From Haliscomenobacter sp. (GTDB taxonomy: Bacteria; Bacteroidota; Bacteroidia; Chitinophagales; Saprospiraceae), in the NCBI GenBank assembly GCA_016713275.1, contig JADJPL010000014.1, positions 95,006 through 159,005 on the forward strand: a stretch of 64,000 nt of DNA, given 5' to 3'. Both the position numbers and the translations under genes were made by a program. Position 1 is the stretch's first letter, and each line of letters starts with the position of its first letter. Shown here one piece after another: positions 1 to 6,807 of the stretch. Under the pieces are notes generated by a model. The model searched no databases. It saw only the letters and a list, made by a program, of their open reading frames with translations, and was not told the origin of the DNA.

Positions 1-862
1 TTTCCATTTTTCTAAGGCAGTCTTCCAGGCTATCTTTCCAGTAGGGCAGGGAGCTTCCGAAGCCCGCTTTGAATCGGGTTTTGTCCAGCACGCTGTAAAA
101 TGGCCGGGGCGCCGGGGTTGGATACGCTTCACTGGGAATAGGAACCACCCGGCATGGGAGGTTTGCCAGCCCGATGACCGTTTGCGCGAAATCGTACCAA
201 CTGCAAACCCCTTCCCCAGCGTAGTTGTATACGCCGGGATGCGCTTTTGCCTGGCCGGTTGCGATGAGGCCGAGGATCGTTTGGGCCAGATCAGCGGCAT
301 AGGTGGGCGTGCCGATCTGATCGCATACGACCCGGATCTCCTCGCGTTCTGCGGCCAGCCGGAGCATGGTCTTGACGAAATTATGGCCGAACGACGAATA
401 GATCCAGGAGGCGCGCAGGATTAACGTGGACGGGCCGTGAACGTCCAGCGCGGCGCGATCGCCTTCCAGTTTGGTTTTTGCATAGACTCCTTTGGGCGTG
501 GTGGGGTCCGTTTCCTGCAGCGGCCGGTTGAGGGAATTGTCGTATACGTAATCCGACGAAATATGGATCAAAAAGGTCCCTTGCTCCTTACAAGCTTGCG
601 CCAGTTCCCGGACTGCGCCGGCGTTGATCCGGGCTGCCAGCTCTGGCTCGCTTTCTGCGCGGTCTACCGCGGTATAAGCGGCGCAATGAATACAGTAATC
701 GAAAGAAAGGTTTTGAAAAAAAGTGCGGATCTGGCCAGGAACGGATAGGTCCAGTTCGTCCTTATCGGTGAAAACCCACTCCCAGGAAGGATATCGATCC
801 TGAAGGGCCTGGATCTCCTGCCCAACCTGACCTCCTGCGCCGGTTACCAGAATGCGGTGCAT
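1..862 (-). CDS. rfbD: dTDP-4-dehydrorhamnose reductase (3' end off the window)
   Basis: Last step of dTDP-L-rhamnose synthesis: NAD(P)H-dependent reduction of dTDP-4-dehydro-L-rhamnose in the cytoplasm. The reading frame opens at the ATG at 862 (MHRILVTGAGGQVGQEI) with the Rossmann GxxGxxG motif at residues 8-14. It continues without a stop for 287 codons and leaves the window at base 1. The SDR catalytic YxxxK appears as YAKTK in the middle, preceded by the ISSDYVYD segment typical of RmlD. Family length is about 290 aa, so only a few residues are missing. It starts 7 nt after the rfbC stop, so both are surely co-transcribed. The substrate-specific name rests on family motifs and the rfbC neighbour. 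Confidence 0.93.
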   Translation of the reverse strand, partial: MHRILVTGAGGQVGQEIQALQDRYPSWEWVFTDKDELDLSVPGQIRTFFQNLSFDYCIHCAAYTAVDRAESEPELAARINAGAVRELAQACKEQGTFLIHISSDYVYDNSLNRPLQETDPTTPKGVYAKTKLEGDRAALDVHGPSTLILRASWIYSSFGHNFVKTMLRLAAEREEIRVVCDQIGTPTYAADLAQTILGLIATGQAKAHPGVYNYAGEGVCSWYDFAQTVIGLANLPCRVVPIPSEAYPTPAPRPFYSVLDKTRFKAGFGSSLPYWKDSLEDCLRKME

Positions 863-869
863 AACGTAT

Positions 870-1217
870 CTATTTCGTTCGGTGGTTTCCAAGATAAGGC
901 AGTTCCAGGTCTTTGGGAGAAAGTATCTTGGCGCTTTCGGGTAGCCCCCAGTCAATGTTCAGACTCGGATCGTCGTACCGGATGCCGCCTTCTTCCGATT
1001 TGGCGTAGTAATTATCGCATTTGTAAAAAAAGACGGCAGTGGGGCTAAGTACGGAATACCCATGCGCAAACCCCTTGGGAATATACAGTTGCTTTTTGTT
1101 TTGTTCGCTGAGAACGACCCCATACCATTGGCCAAAGGTAGGAGATCCCTCCCTCAGGTCGGCCGCCATCGGTTCAAAAAGGATCAATCCGGGAATGTGG
1201 GTTTCGGTAAATGGCAC
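870..1217 (-). CDS. rfbC: dTDP-4-dehydrorhamnose 3,5-epimerase, internally deleted
   Basis: Should epimerise C3 and C5 of dTDP-4-keto-6-deoxyglucose. The GTG-initiated frame gives 115 aa, while the family is about 180 aa. The N-terminus (VPFTETHIPGLILFEP) and the C-terminal half (DLREGSPTFGQWYGV, IPKGFAHG, YKCDNYY, GIRYDDP) align well with RmlC. They are joined directly at residues 16-18, so about 65 residues are missing in frame. The lost part includes the RGLHxQ strand with the catalytic His and the basic active-site residues. As written the enzyme should be inactive. Either this is a real in-frame deletion or a collapsed assembly. It lies 6 nt after der and 7 nt before rfbD. Confidence 0.85.
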   Translation of the reverse strand: MPFTETHIPGLILFEPMAADLREGSPTFGQWYGVVLSEQNKKQLYIPKGFAHGYSVLSPTAVFFYKCDNYYAKSEEGGIRYDDPSLNIDWGLPESAKILSPKDLELPYLGNHRTK

Positions 1218-1223
1218 TTCGTC

Positions 1224-2526
1224 TCATTTTTTTCGAAAAAAGATCAAAATGGGCACTCCTGTAAAGTTGTACATTTTGCGGATCTGGTTTTCGAGGAAGT
1301 TTTTATAGTTTTCTTTGATGTAATTGGGGTGGTTGCAGAAGAACGCAAAAGCCGGGTAGGCCAAAGGAAGCTGAGTGACGTATTTGATTTTGATGAACTT
1401 TCCCCGGTGGGCTGGGGGAGGGGTTTTTTCCACGATTTCGAGGAGCTTTTCGTTGAGCTCGGAGGTTTTAATTTTTTTCTGACGGTTTTCATAAACTTCC
1501 AGGGCGAGTTCGACGGCTTTAAAAATCCGGGTTTTGTCGAGCACGGAAATAAATAAAACGGGCACGTCGTCGAAGGGCGCAATGCGTTCGAAGATGGTTT
1601 TCTCCATATCCCGGGCGGTGTTGGTTTCTTTCTCGACCAAGTCCCATTTATTGACAAGGAGGACGATGCCTTTGTGCCGTTTTTGGGCGAGCCGGAAGAT
1701 GCTGACATCCTGGGCCTCCATTCCCGTTTTCGCATCGATCATCAACAAGCAAATGTCGCACTCTTCAATGGCGTTGATCGCCCGCATGACGGAGTAGAAC
1801 TCCAGGTTTTCGTGTACTTTCCCTTTTTTTCGTATCCCGGCGGTATCCACCAGGATAAATTCCTTCCCAAACTTGTTGTAATGCGAATGAATCGCATCCC
1901 GGGTGGTGCCTGCGATTTCGGTGACGATGTTGCGCTCTTCGCCCAACAACGCATTGGTCAGGGAAGATTTGCCGACATTGGGCTGGCCGACGATGGAAAA
2001 CTTCGGGAGCGCGCCTTCCTCTTCTTCGACTTCCGGGAGGTTTTCTACCACCGCATCCAGCAGCTCTCCGGTGCCGCTACCGGTAAGGGAAGACAGAAAA
2101 AAAGTTTGTTCAAACCCCAGACCCCAAAATTCATTGGCTTCGAACAGGCGCTGGCTGTTGTCGACTTTATTCACGGCGAGGCACACGGGCTTTCTCGATT
2201 TCCGCAAAAGATCGGCGACTTCCTCGTCGAGATCGGTGATCCCTGTTGTTGCGTCTACCATGAAGATCAGTACGGCGGATTCCTCAATGGCTATTTTTAC
2301 TTGCGACCGGATCGCCGCTTCAAACACATCTTCCGAATTCAGCACAAACCCTCCGGTGTCCACTGCTGTGAAGTTTTTCCCGTTCCAGTACGAAGGCCCG
2401 TACTGCCGGTCTCGGGTCACTCCGGATATATCGTCAATGATTGCCTGGCGCTCCCCGATCAACCGGTTGTACAGCGTCGACTTCCCCTACGTTGGGTCTT
2501 CCCACAATAGCCACAATGTTTCCCAT
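1224..2526 (-). CDS. der: Ribosome-associated GTPase Der (EngA), frameshift in first P-loop
   Basis: Double-Era-like GTPase needed for 50S subunit maturation. The ATG at 2526 begins MGNIVAIVGRPNVG, then the frame breaks inside the G1 motif. The sequence has a run of four C on the plus strand (2484-2487) where three would restore GKSTLYNRLIGERQ. With that base removed the protein is 433 aa, the usual length. Visible motifs: G-domain 1 DTGGF and NKVD; G-domain 2 GQPNVGKSS (around residue 180), DTAGIRKKG, NKWD; and the C-terminal KH-like domain ending PILIFFRKK. The remainder is intact and highly conserved, so a one-base insertion error is more likely than loss of an essential gene. First gene of a der-rfbC-rfbD run. 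Confidence 0.93.
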
Positions 2527-2577
2527 TACCTCTTTTTAAATTGAGCGCAAAGATAATAAAAAAGGGCGCAAGGCGAA

Positions 2578-2632
2578 AGGCGTTTAGGCGTTAGGGCGTT
2601 TAGGCGTTGGGGCGTTTAGGCGTTGGGGAGGA
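2578..2632. repeat. Degenerate tandem repeat, GGCGTTTAGGCGTT type
   Basis: Intergenic tract between der and era made of imperfect copies of GGCGTTTA / GGCGTTGG (8-9 bp). The complementary words (CCTAAACGCC) recur at 36815-36851, so this is one of several dispersed members of a low-complexity intergenic class. Confidence 0.75.
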
Positions 2633-2703
2633 GGGTGAAAGGCGAATGGGGAAAGGCGTTTAGGCAACTAAACTAGCGAGAGGCTCCAGCCTCGCCGGTA
2701 ATG

Positions 2704-3600
2704 CTAAATATACCCCAGCCTCCGGAGCGTCGATTCGTCGTCCCGCCAGTTTTCTTTGACTTTGACGTGGAGTTCGAGGAAGACCTTTTTTTCCAGGAAG
2801 GTTTCGATAGCCAGGCGGGACTCGGAGCCCAGTTTTTTGATGGATTCTCCGCTTTTACCGATCAGGATTGGTTTTTGGGTTTTTCGGGAGACGTAGATGA
2901 TCGCGGAAATTTTCGCCAGTGGCAACCCGTCGCGCGTTATTTCATCTTCCTTAAAGGATTCGATGGCCACATCTACGGAATAAGGAATTTCCTGGTGGTA
3001 GAGCAAAAGGATTTTTTCCCGAATGATTTCGCTGATGAAAAAACGTTCGGGCCGGTCGGTGAGTTGCTCTTTAGGGTAGTACTCGGGCCCCTCGGGAAGG
3101 TATTGGAGGATGCGGTGGAGAAGGTCCTGCGTATGGATATGGTGGAGGGCAGAAACCGGAAGGATTTCGTCAAAGGGCAGTTTGTCTTTCCATTCCGCGA
3201 TCAGCGCTTCAAGTTGGTCGGGTTGGAGCAGATCGATTTTGTTGAGGACCAGGAAGCGGGGTATTGTCATTTTCCTCAGCGATTCCAGCAGTTGGTCCTC
3301 GTCGGGATATTTTTCCGTGGGTTCGGTTACCAGCAGCATAAGGTCGGCATCCTCAAAGGTGGAGCGCACGAAGGCGTTCATGGCGTACTGCATGCGGTAA
3401 GCGGGGCGGTCGATGAGCCCCGGCGTGTCGGAAAAGACCATTTGGAAATCGTCTCCGCTCAGAATACCGATGATGCGGTGCCGCGTCGTTTGGGGTTTGG
3501 CGGTAATAATGGACATGCGCTCGCCCACCAGGGCGTTCATGAGGGTGGATTTTCCTACGTTGGGCCGGCCAATGATATTGATAAACCCGGATTTGTGCAT
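2704..3600 (-). CDS. era: GTPase Era
   Basis: 298-aa Ras-like GTPase that binds the 3' end of 16S rRNA and acts in 30S assembly. It starts at the ATG at 3600. Motifs: G1 GRPNVGKST (residues 10-18), the switch segment PQTTRHRI, G3 DTPGL, G4 NKID, and a C-terminal KH domain with the IGKSGESIKKLG signature (about residue 250). Length and motif spacing match the family with no frame problem. It is separated from der by about 180 bp of repeats, so it is probably transcribed on its own or as the leader of der. Confidence 0.97.
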   Translation of the reverse strand: MHKSGFINIIGRPNVGKSTLMNALVGERMSIITAKPQTTRHRIIGILSGDDFQMVFSDTPGLIDRPAYRMQYAMNAFVRSTFEDADLMLLVTEPTEKYPDEDQLLESLRKMTIPRFLVLNKIDLLQPDQLEALIAEWKDKLPFDEILPVSALHHIHTQDLLHRILQYLPEGPEYYPKEQLTDRPERFFISEIIREKILLLYHQEIPYSVDVAIESFKEDEITRDGLPLAKISAIIYVSRKTQKPILIGKSGESIKKLGSESRLAIETFLEKKVFLELHVKVKENWRDDESTLRRLGYI

Positions 3601-3660
3601 GAAAAAGGCGTTGTTCGTTTATTTGTCTTGTTGTGGTGATCCCCATCGGAACAAGGCTAT

Positions 3661-3754
3661 TTCCACACTACTGGACATTTTGGGAACGAGACGTTTCGAA
3701 AACCTGGAAGGTCTGGGCGCCAGGAAAACGAAAATGTCCAATAGTGTGGGCTAT
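3661..3754. mobile_element. MITE-like inverted-repeat element (ACTGGACATTTT family)
   Basis: About 94 bp bounded by imperfect 19-bp inverted repeats: left CCACACTACTGGACATTTT, right AAAATGTCCAATAGTGTGG. The same terminal word appears in a ~120-bp element at 30603-30723 and in a fragment at 56470. There is no coding capacity. It sits between the divergent era and ybdK genes. Confidence 0.7.
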
Positions 3755-3845
3755 TTCCCTTTGGGTTGAAAGATACTTCCTTTTGCTTTCCAACCGAAAA
3801 AATTCCAGCTCTTATTGAGAAAAGGCATAAGGAGAACTTGAGGGC

Positions 3846-3876
3846 TTGGAAAAAGCGAAAAAAAATCTTATATTGA
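3846..3876 (+). promoter_or_regulatory. Candidate Bacteroidota promoter for ybdK
   Basis: TTG at 3846-3848, then 20 bases, then TATATTGA at 3869-3876, a weak match to the TTG-N19-TAnnTTTG pattern used by the Bacteroidota primary sigma factor. It lies about 85 bp before the ATG at 3960 and downstream of the inverted-repeat element. Confidence 0.35.
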
Positions 3877-3959
3877 AGAACAGGTTTATTTAGGGCTTTT
3901 CCTATCTGCGGGTTGCACCTTGGCCAGCCAGCACATCTTTTTATCAAATATTAAGTGGT

Positions 3960-5117
3960 ATGCTAGAATTTAAAAAGAACGACCCTCCGTTTTCGCTTGG
4001 GGTAGAATGGGAACTTCAGGTGGTCGATCAACATACGGGCCATCTTACCCCCAAGGCGTTAACTATTTTAGAAAACATAGACGATCCTCATTTTGTAAAG
4101 GAATTGTTCCAAAGTACGCTGGAAATCAACACCGACGTGTGTGCAAATACCCAGGCTGTCGAGGAAAATTTTAAGCAGCTCCTTCCGCTACTGGAACCAA
4201 CCAGGGATGCCTTCAGGGTCCGGTTTGCCACCACGGGGACGCACCCGTTCAGCCACTTCATGGAGCGGTTGGTCACCCCAACTCCCAGGTATTACGACAT
4301 GATCGACCGCAACCAATGGATTGCGCGGCGCATGGCCGTTTATGGCCTCCACGTCCATGTGGGCGCTCGTAGCGGGGACCATTGCATTGTGCTGAAAAAC
4401 TTTTTCCTCCGGTTTGTTCCGCACCTGATCGCCCTGTCGGCGAGCTCTCCGTTTTGGAGCGGGGTATTGACCGGCCTTTCTTCCAGCCGCCTGACCATGT
4501 ACGAGTCCTTACCCACAGCCGGGTTTCCTTATGATTTCCAGAACTGGCAAGCGTTTGAATCGTTGATCCAGTCCCTGATCCGGTCCAAATCGATTCAAAC
4601 CCTGAAGGATTTGTGGTGGGATATGCGCCCAAGCCCCAAATATGGCACCCTGGAATTAAGGATTTGCGACGGCCCGGCTACGCTCGCCGAACTGTTGGGC
4701 TTGGTGGCTTTTATCCATTGCCTGGCTACTTGGCACGAAGAAAACGAAGCAGCCTGGGCGCAAACGTCCATGTATGCAGTAAAACGATGGGTGCTTAGGG
4801 AAAATAAATGGCGGGCTATTCGCCATGGCATGAACGCAGATATCATTATTTCCAACGACGGCGATTGGAAACCCCTGAAAGAAGACCTGGAAGAATGGCT
4901 GGAAAGGCTGAACCCTATTATGGAACGGTTGGGCTATCAAAAGTATCTGGGATACCTTCGGATGATTCTGGTTCACGGCAATAGCGCCGACCGCCAAGCC
5001 CGGCTGTTTGAGCAAACCAACAACCTGATAGAGGTAATCCGGCTCAACGTCCGGGAGTTTGAGCGGCAAGTACCGGAACATTGGGACCCTGCGCCAACTA
5101 CCCCGGCAGACGCTTAA
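3960..5117 (+). CDS. YbdK-type carboxylate-amine ligase (GCS2 family)
   Basis: 385-aa ATP-dependent ligase of the glutamate-cysteine ligase type 2 family, with the glutamine-synthetase-like fold. E. coli YbdK has weak gamma-glutamyl-cysteine ligase activity; the true substrate of most members is unknown. Visible motifs: SLGVEWELQVVD at the N-terminus (metal/ATP-binding acidic residues), ELFQSTLEINTDVC, a central GLHVHVG, and WWDMRPSPKYGTLELRICDGP with the conserved Arg/Glu block. Length is normal. Its 3' end overlaps the convergent gene at 5098 by 20 bp. As the organism appears to make bacillithiol, a glutathione-precursor role is uncertain. Confidence 0.9.
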   Translation: MLEFKKNDPPFSLGVEWELQVVDQHTGHLTPKALTILENIDDPHFVKELFQSTLEINTDVCANTQAVEENFKQLLPLLEPTRDAFRVRFATTGTHPFSHFMERLVTPTPRYYDMIDRNQWIARRMAVYGLHVHVGARSGDHCIVLKNFFLRFVPHLIALSASSPFWSGVLTGLSSSRLTMYESLPTAGFPYDFQNWQAFESLIQSLIRSKSIQTLKDLWWDMRPSPKYGTLELRICDGPATLAELLGLVAFIHCLATWHEENEAAWAQTSMYAVKRWVLRENKWRAIRHGMNADIIISNDGDWKPLKEDLEEWLERLNPIMERLGYQKYLGYLRMILVHGNSADRQARLFEQTNNLIEVIRLNVREFERQVPEHWDPAPTTPADA

Positions 5118-5682
5118 TCTGCCCATGAATCAGCTTGCCAACCAACTGACATAGCGCTTTCGGGCGGTGAACCCGCCAGTTTACCTGGCTGAATGCTTTT
5201 CCAAAATGCGCATAATACTGGAGGCGGGTCTCTTTCATTTCCTCCTCCACATGATTCAGCGTGTTGAGGTAACAAATCCATCCGTCTTCATCCCGGATGT
5301 CTTCATACCATTCTTCATAATAGCAGTCGTCGCTGCCGTGGAAGTTCAGCACGTTTTCACAAATCAGAACAAACCGGTAAATGCCCTCTTCAACCATCGG
5401 CTCCAGGACTTCCCGTTTCAAATACATGATGTCGTTGTGCAAGCAATCGTTCCATTCGCCGATGAGCTCCAGAATGGCCGTCCCGTCGTCGTAATCGGCA
5501 AAAAGTACCTTTAGATACAACGTAGACGATCCAAACTCATCCCATTGCGGGTGAATGAAATAGTTATACACCTTATGGGTATAAAAAAACTCGTCGTAGG
5601 TGCGGCCGAAAAACGGGGAGCGCACATCCTCCGCTGCAATATAATCATCCCTCCAGTTGAAAAACGGCTCAATGTCGTGCAT
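5098..5682 (-). CDS. Conserved hypothetical protein, 194 aa
   Basis: Acidic soluble protein with no signal peptide or membrane segment. It starts MHDIEPFFNWRDDYIAAEDVRSPFFG and is rich in Trp, Tyr, Asp and Glu (for example CYYEEWYEDIRDEDGW). I recognise no domain. The composition and unbroken length argue for a real gene, and the protein looks like lineage-restricted Bacteroidota hypotheticals. It overlaps the ybdK stop by 20 bp tail to tail. Upstream it is bordered by a tandem-repeat block (5703-5824) that would form part of its 5' region. Confidence 0.75.
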   Translation of the reverse strand: MHDIEPFFNWRDDYIAAEDVRSPFFGRTYDEFFYTHKVYNYFIHPQWDEFGSSTLYLKVLFADYDDGTAILELIGEWNDCLHNDIMYLKREVLEPMVEEGIYRFVLICENVLNFHGSDDCYYEEWYEDIRDEDGWICYLNTLNHVEEEMKETRLQYYAHFGKAFSQVNWRVHRPKALCQLVGKLIHGQIKRLPG

Positions 5683-5702
5683 GCCGGGAAAACGATTTAC
5701 GA

Positions 5703-5824
5703 TGTACGAAGTACGATTTACGATTTACGATTTAGCGAAGTAACGCCGCCCACCAACCACCAACCACCAACCACCAACCACCAACCACCAACCACCAACC
5801 ACCAACCACCAACCACCAACCACC
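5703..5824. repeat. Two adjacent tandem repeats (ACGATTT and CCACCAA units)
   Basis: From 5703 to about 5738 there are imperfect copies of TACGATT / TACGAAG. From about 5749 to 5824 there are roughly eleven near-perfect copies of the 7-mer CCACCAA. The minus strand of the second block is a GGTTGGT-type tract able to form two-tetrad G-quadruplexes. The same 7-mer recurs at 50038-50076. Confidence 0.9.
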
Positions 5825-5891
5825 CAAAATTACCTGGATTTTGAACATTTTCCATGAGGGCAATGTAAGTTTAACGAAAGGGAAACGGAAA

Positions 5892-6424
5892 ATGAAGCTA
5901 CGCATTGCGATCACAGGACCGGAGTCGAGTGGGAAGACTACGCTGGCGAGGGCGCTGGCTAAACGCTTTGGAACGGTGTTTACCCCGAGTTTGCCCGGTA
6001 TTATTTGGAGCAACTGGATCGTCCCTATGGGTACGCCGACCTGGAGCGCATCGCCAGGGGGCAGCTTCTGTGGCAGCAGCGCGATGCAGACAGGGCGAAA
6101 GGCTTGTTTTTTTGCGATACCGATCTGGTGGTGATCAAGGTTTGGTCCGACGTCCGGTTTGGACGCACCGATCCGTGGATCATCCAGCAACTCGAACAGA
6201 ATCCCTTCGATCTGACCCTGCTTTGCCATCCCGATCTCCCTTGGGAGGACGACCCGCTGAGGGACAACCCGCTGGACCGCCAGGCACTGCTTTTGCTTTA
6301 TCTTCAGGAGCTGAACCGCTTCCAAATTCCGTTCATCGAGATCCGGGGCGATGATCCCGATCTCCGGCTCCGGCAAGCGGAAGTGGGCATTTTCACCTGG
6401 TTGCAGCACCGGACCGAAGGGTGA
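5892..6424 (+). CDS. NadR-like P-loop ATPase / ribosylnicotinamide kinase-like protein, frameshifted
   Basis: AAA_28-type kinase related to the C-terminal domain of NadR, which phosphorylates nicotinamide riboside. It starts MKLRIAITGPESSGKTTLARALAKRFG with Walker A GPESSGKT (residues 9-16). The frame then slips near 5985-5990. One missing base, probably a G in the CCCCGGAG context, would restore TPEFARYYLEQLDRPYG and the remainder to the stop at 6424, giving about 178 aa. The downstream frame keeps the family features FCDTDLVVIKVW and DLPWEDDPLRDNP. A single-base deletion in a G/C-rich word suggests sequencing error; otherwise it is a recent pseudogene. Confidence 0.85.
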
Positions 6425-6456
6425 GTGGGGTTTGCCTGGGGGCATCGATCTCCCCT

Positions 6457-6533
6457 ATTTGGACTATCCGACGGTCGGAGGACCGGCGGATAGTCCTGCA
6501 CGAAATCTAATCCCGCTTATTGCGGGACGGCAA
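6457..6533. repeat. Intergenic hairpins
   Basis: A 10-bp stem GGACTATCCG / CGGATAGTCC (6461-6470 with 6487-6496) is followed by a short stem TCCCGC / GCGGGA (6511-6527). There is no U-run, so it is not a classic terminator. It may be a REP-like palindrome or an RNA-processing structure after the kinase gene. Confidence 0.5.
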
Positions 6534-6601
6534 ACAGGGGGCGGGTTCTAAATAAATGCATCCTGCCGGGAAACGCAGGCACTAAATCCACGGATTTATA
6601 T

Positions 6602-6609
6602 TACCTTTG
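6602..6609 (+). promoter_or_regulatory. Promoter -7 box TACCTTTG upstream of the TPP riboswitch
   Basis: Exact match to the Bacteroidota -7 consensus TAnnTTTG. It lies 8 bases before the first riboswitch stem, so the expected transcription start coincides with the start of the aptamer. A clear -33 TTG is not visible. Confidence 0.6.
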
Positions 6610-6616
6610 TTCATTA

Positions 6617-6714
6617 TCTCATTTGGGGTGCCAAACGGGCGGGCTTTGCCGGCTCCTTTGGCTGAGATCATACCCATTGAACCTGTCCGGGTAATTCCGG
6701 GAAGGGAAATGAGG
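6617..6714 (+). promoter_or_regulatory. TPP riboswitch (THI-box) aptamer
   Basis: Contains the conserved THI elements in order: GGGGTGCC (6625-6632), GGCTGAGATCA with TACCC (6659-6675), GAACCTGTCCGGGTAATTCC and GAAGGGAAATGAGG. The closing P1 stem pairs CTCATTT (6618-6624) with AAATGAG (about 6707-6713). It binds thiamine pyrophosphate. It lies between the promoter and the TonB receptor and is followed by a terminator, so thiamine-controlled transcription termination is expected. Confidence 0.93.
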
Positions 6715-6730
6715 ACTTCAATGGCTGCTG

Positions 6731-6770
6731 GCCTGCAATGTCCTCTTATGGTTGCAGGCTTTTGTTTTTC
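6731..6770 (+). terminator. Rho-independent terminator, expression platform of the TPP riboswitch
   Basis: Perfect 8-bp stem GCCTGCAA (6731-6738) / TTGCAGGC (6752-6759) followed by TTTTGTTTTT. It lies 17 bp after the aptamer and about 40 bp before the receptor start. This gives an OFF switch when thiamine pyrophosphate is abundant. Confidence 0.88.
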
Positions 6771-6807
6771 CTGGTTGTCCCGCCCCTTTGACAGCCTGAT
6801 TTTCTCA

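Noticed and set aside
2701..3639. 312-codon plus-strand frame opposite era
   Set aside because: It is the antisense shadow of a complete Era protein; long open antisense frames are common at this codon usage.
3960..5117. Naming the YbdK-like ligase as glutathione synthesis enzyme (gshA)
   Set aside because: Other genes suggest bacillithiol as the main thiol, and YbdK family members mostly have unknown substrates.
5749..5824. CRISPR array
   Set aside because: The unit is 7 bp with no spacers; it is a simple tandem repeat.
6607..6807. N-terminal extension of the TonB receptor from 6607
   Set aside because: It would translate the TPP riboswitch and its terminator; the signal peptide begins after 6808.
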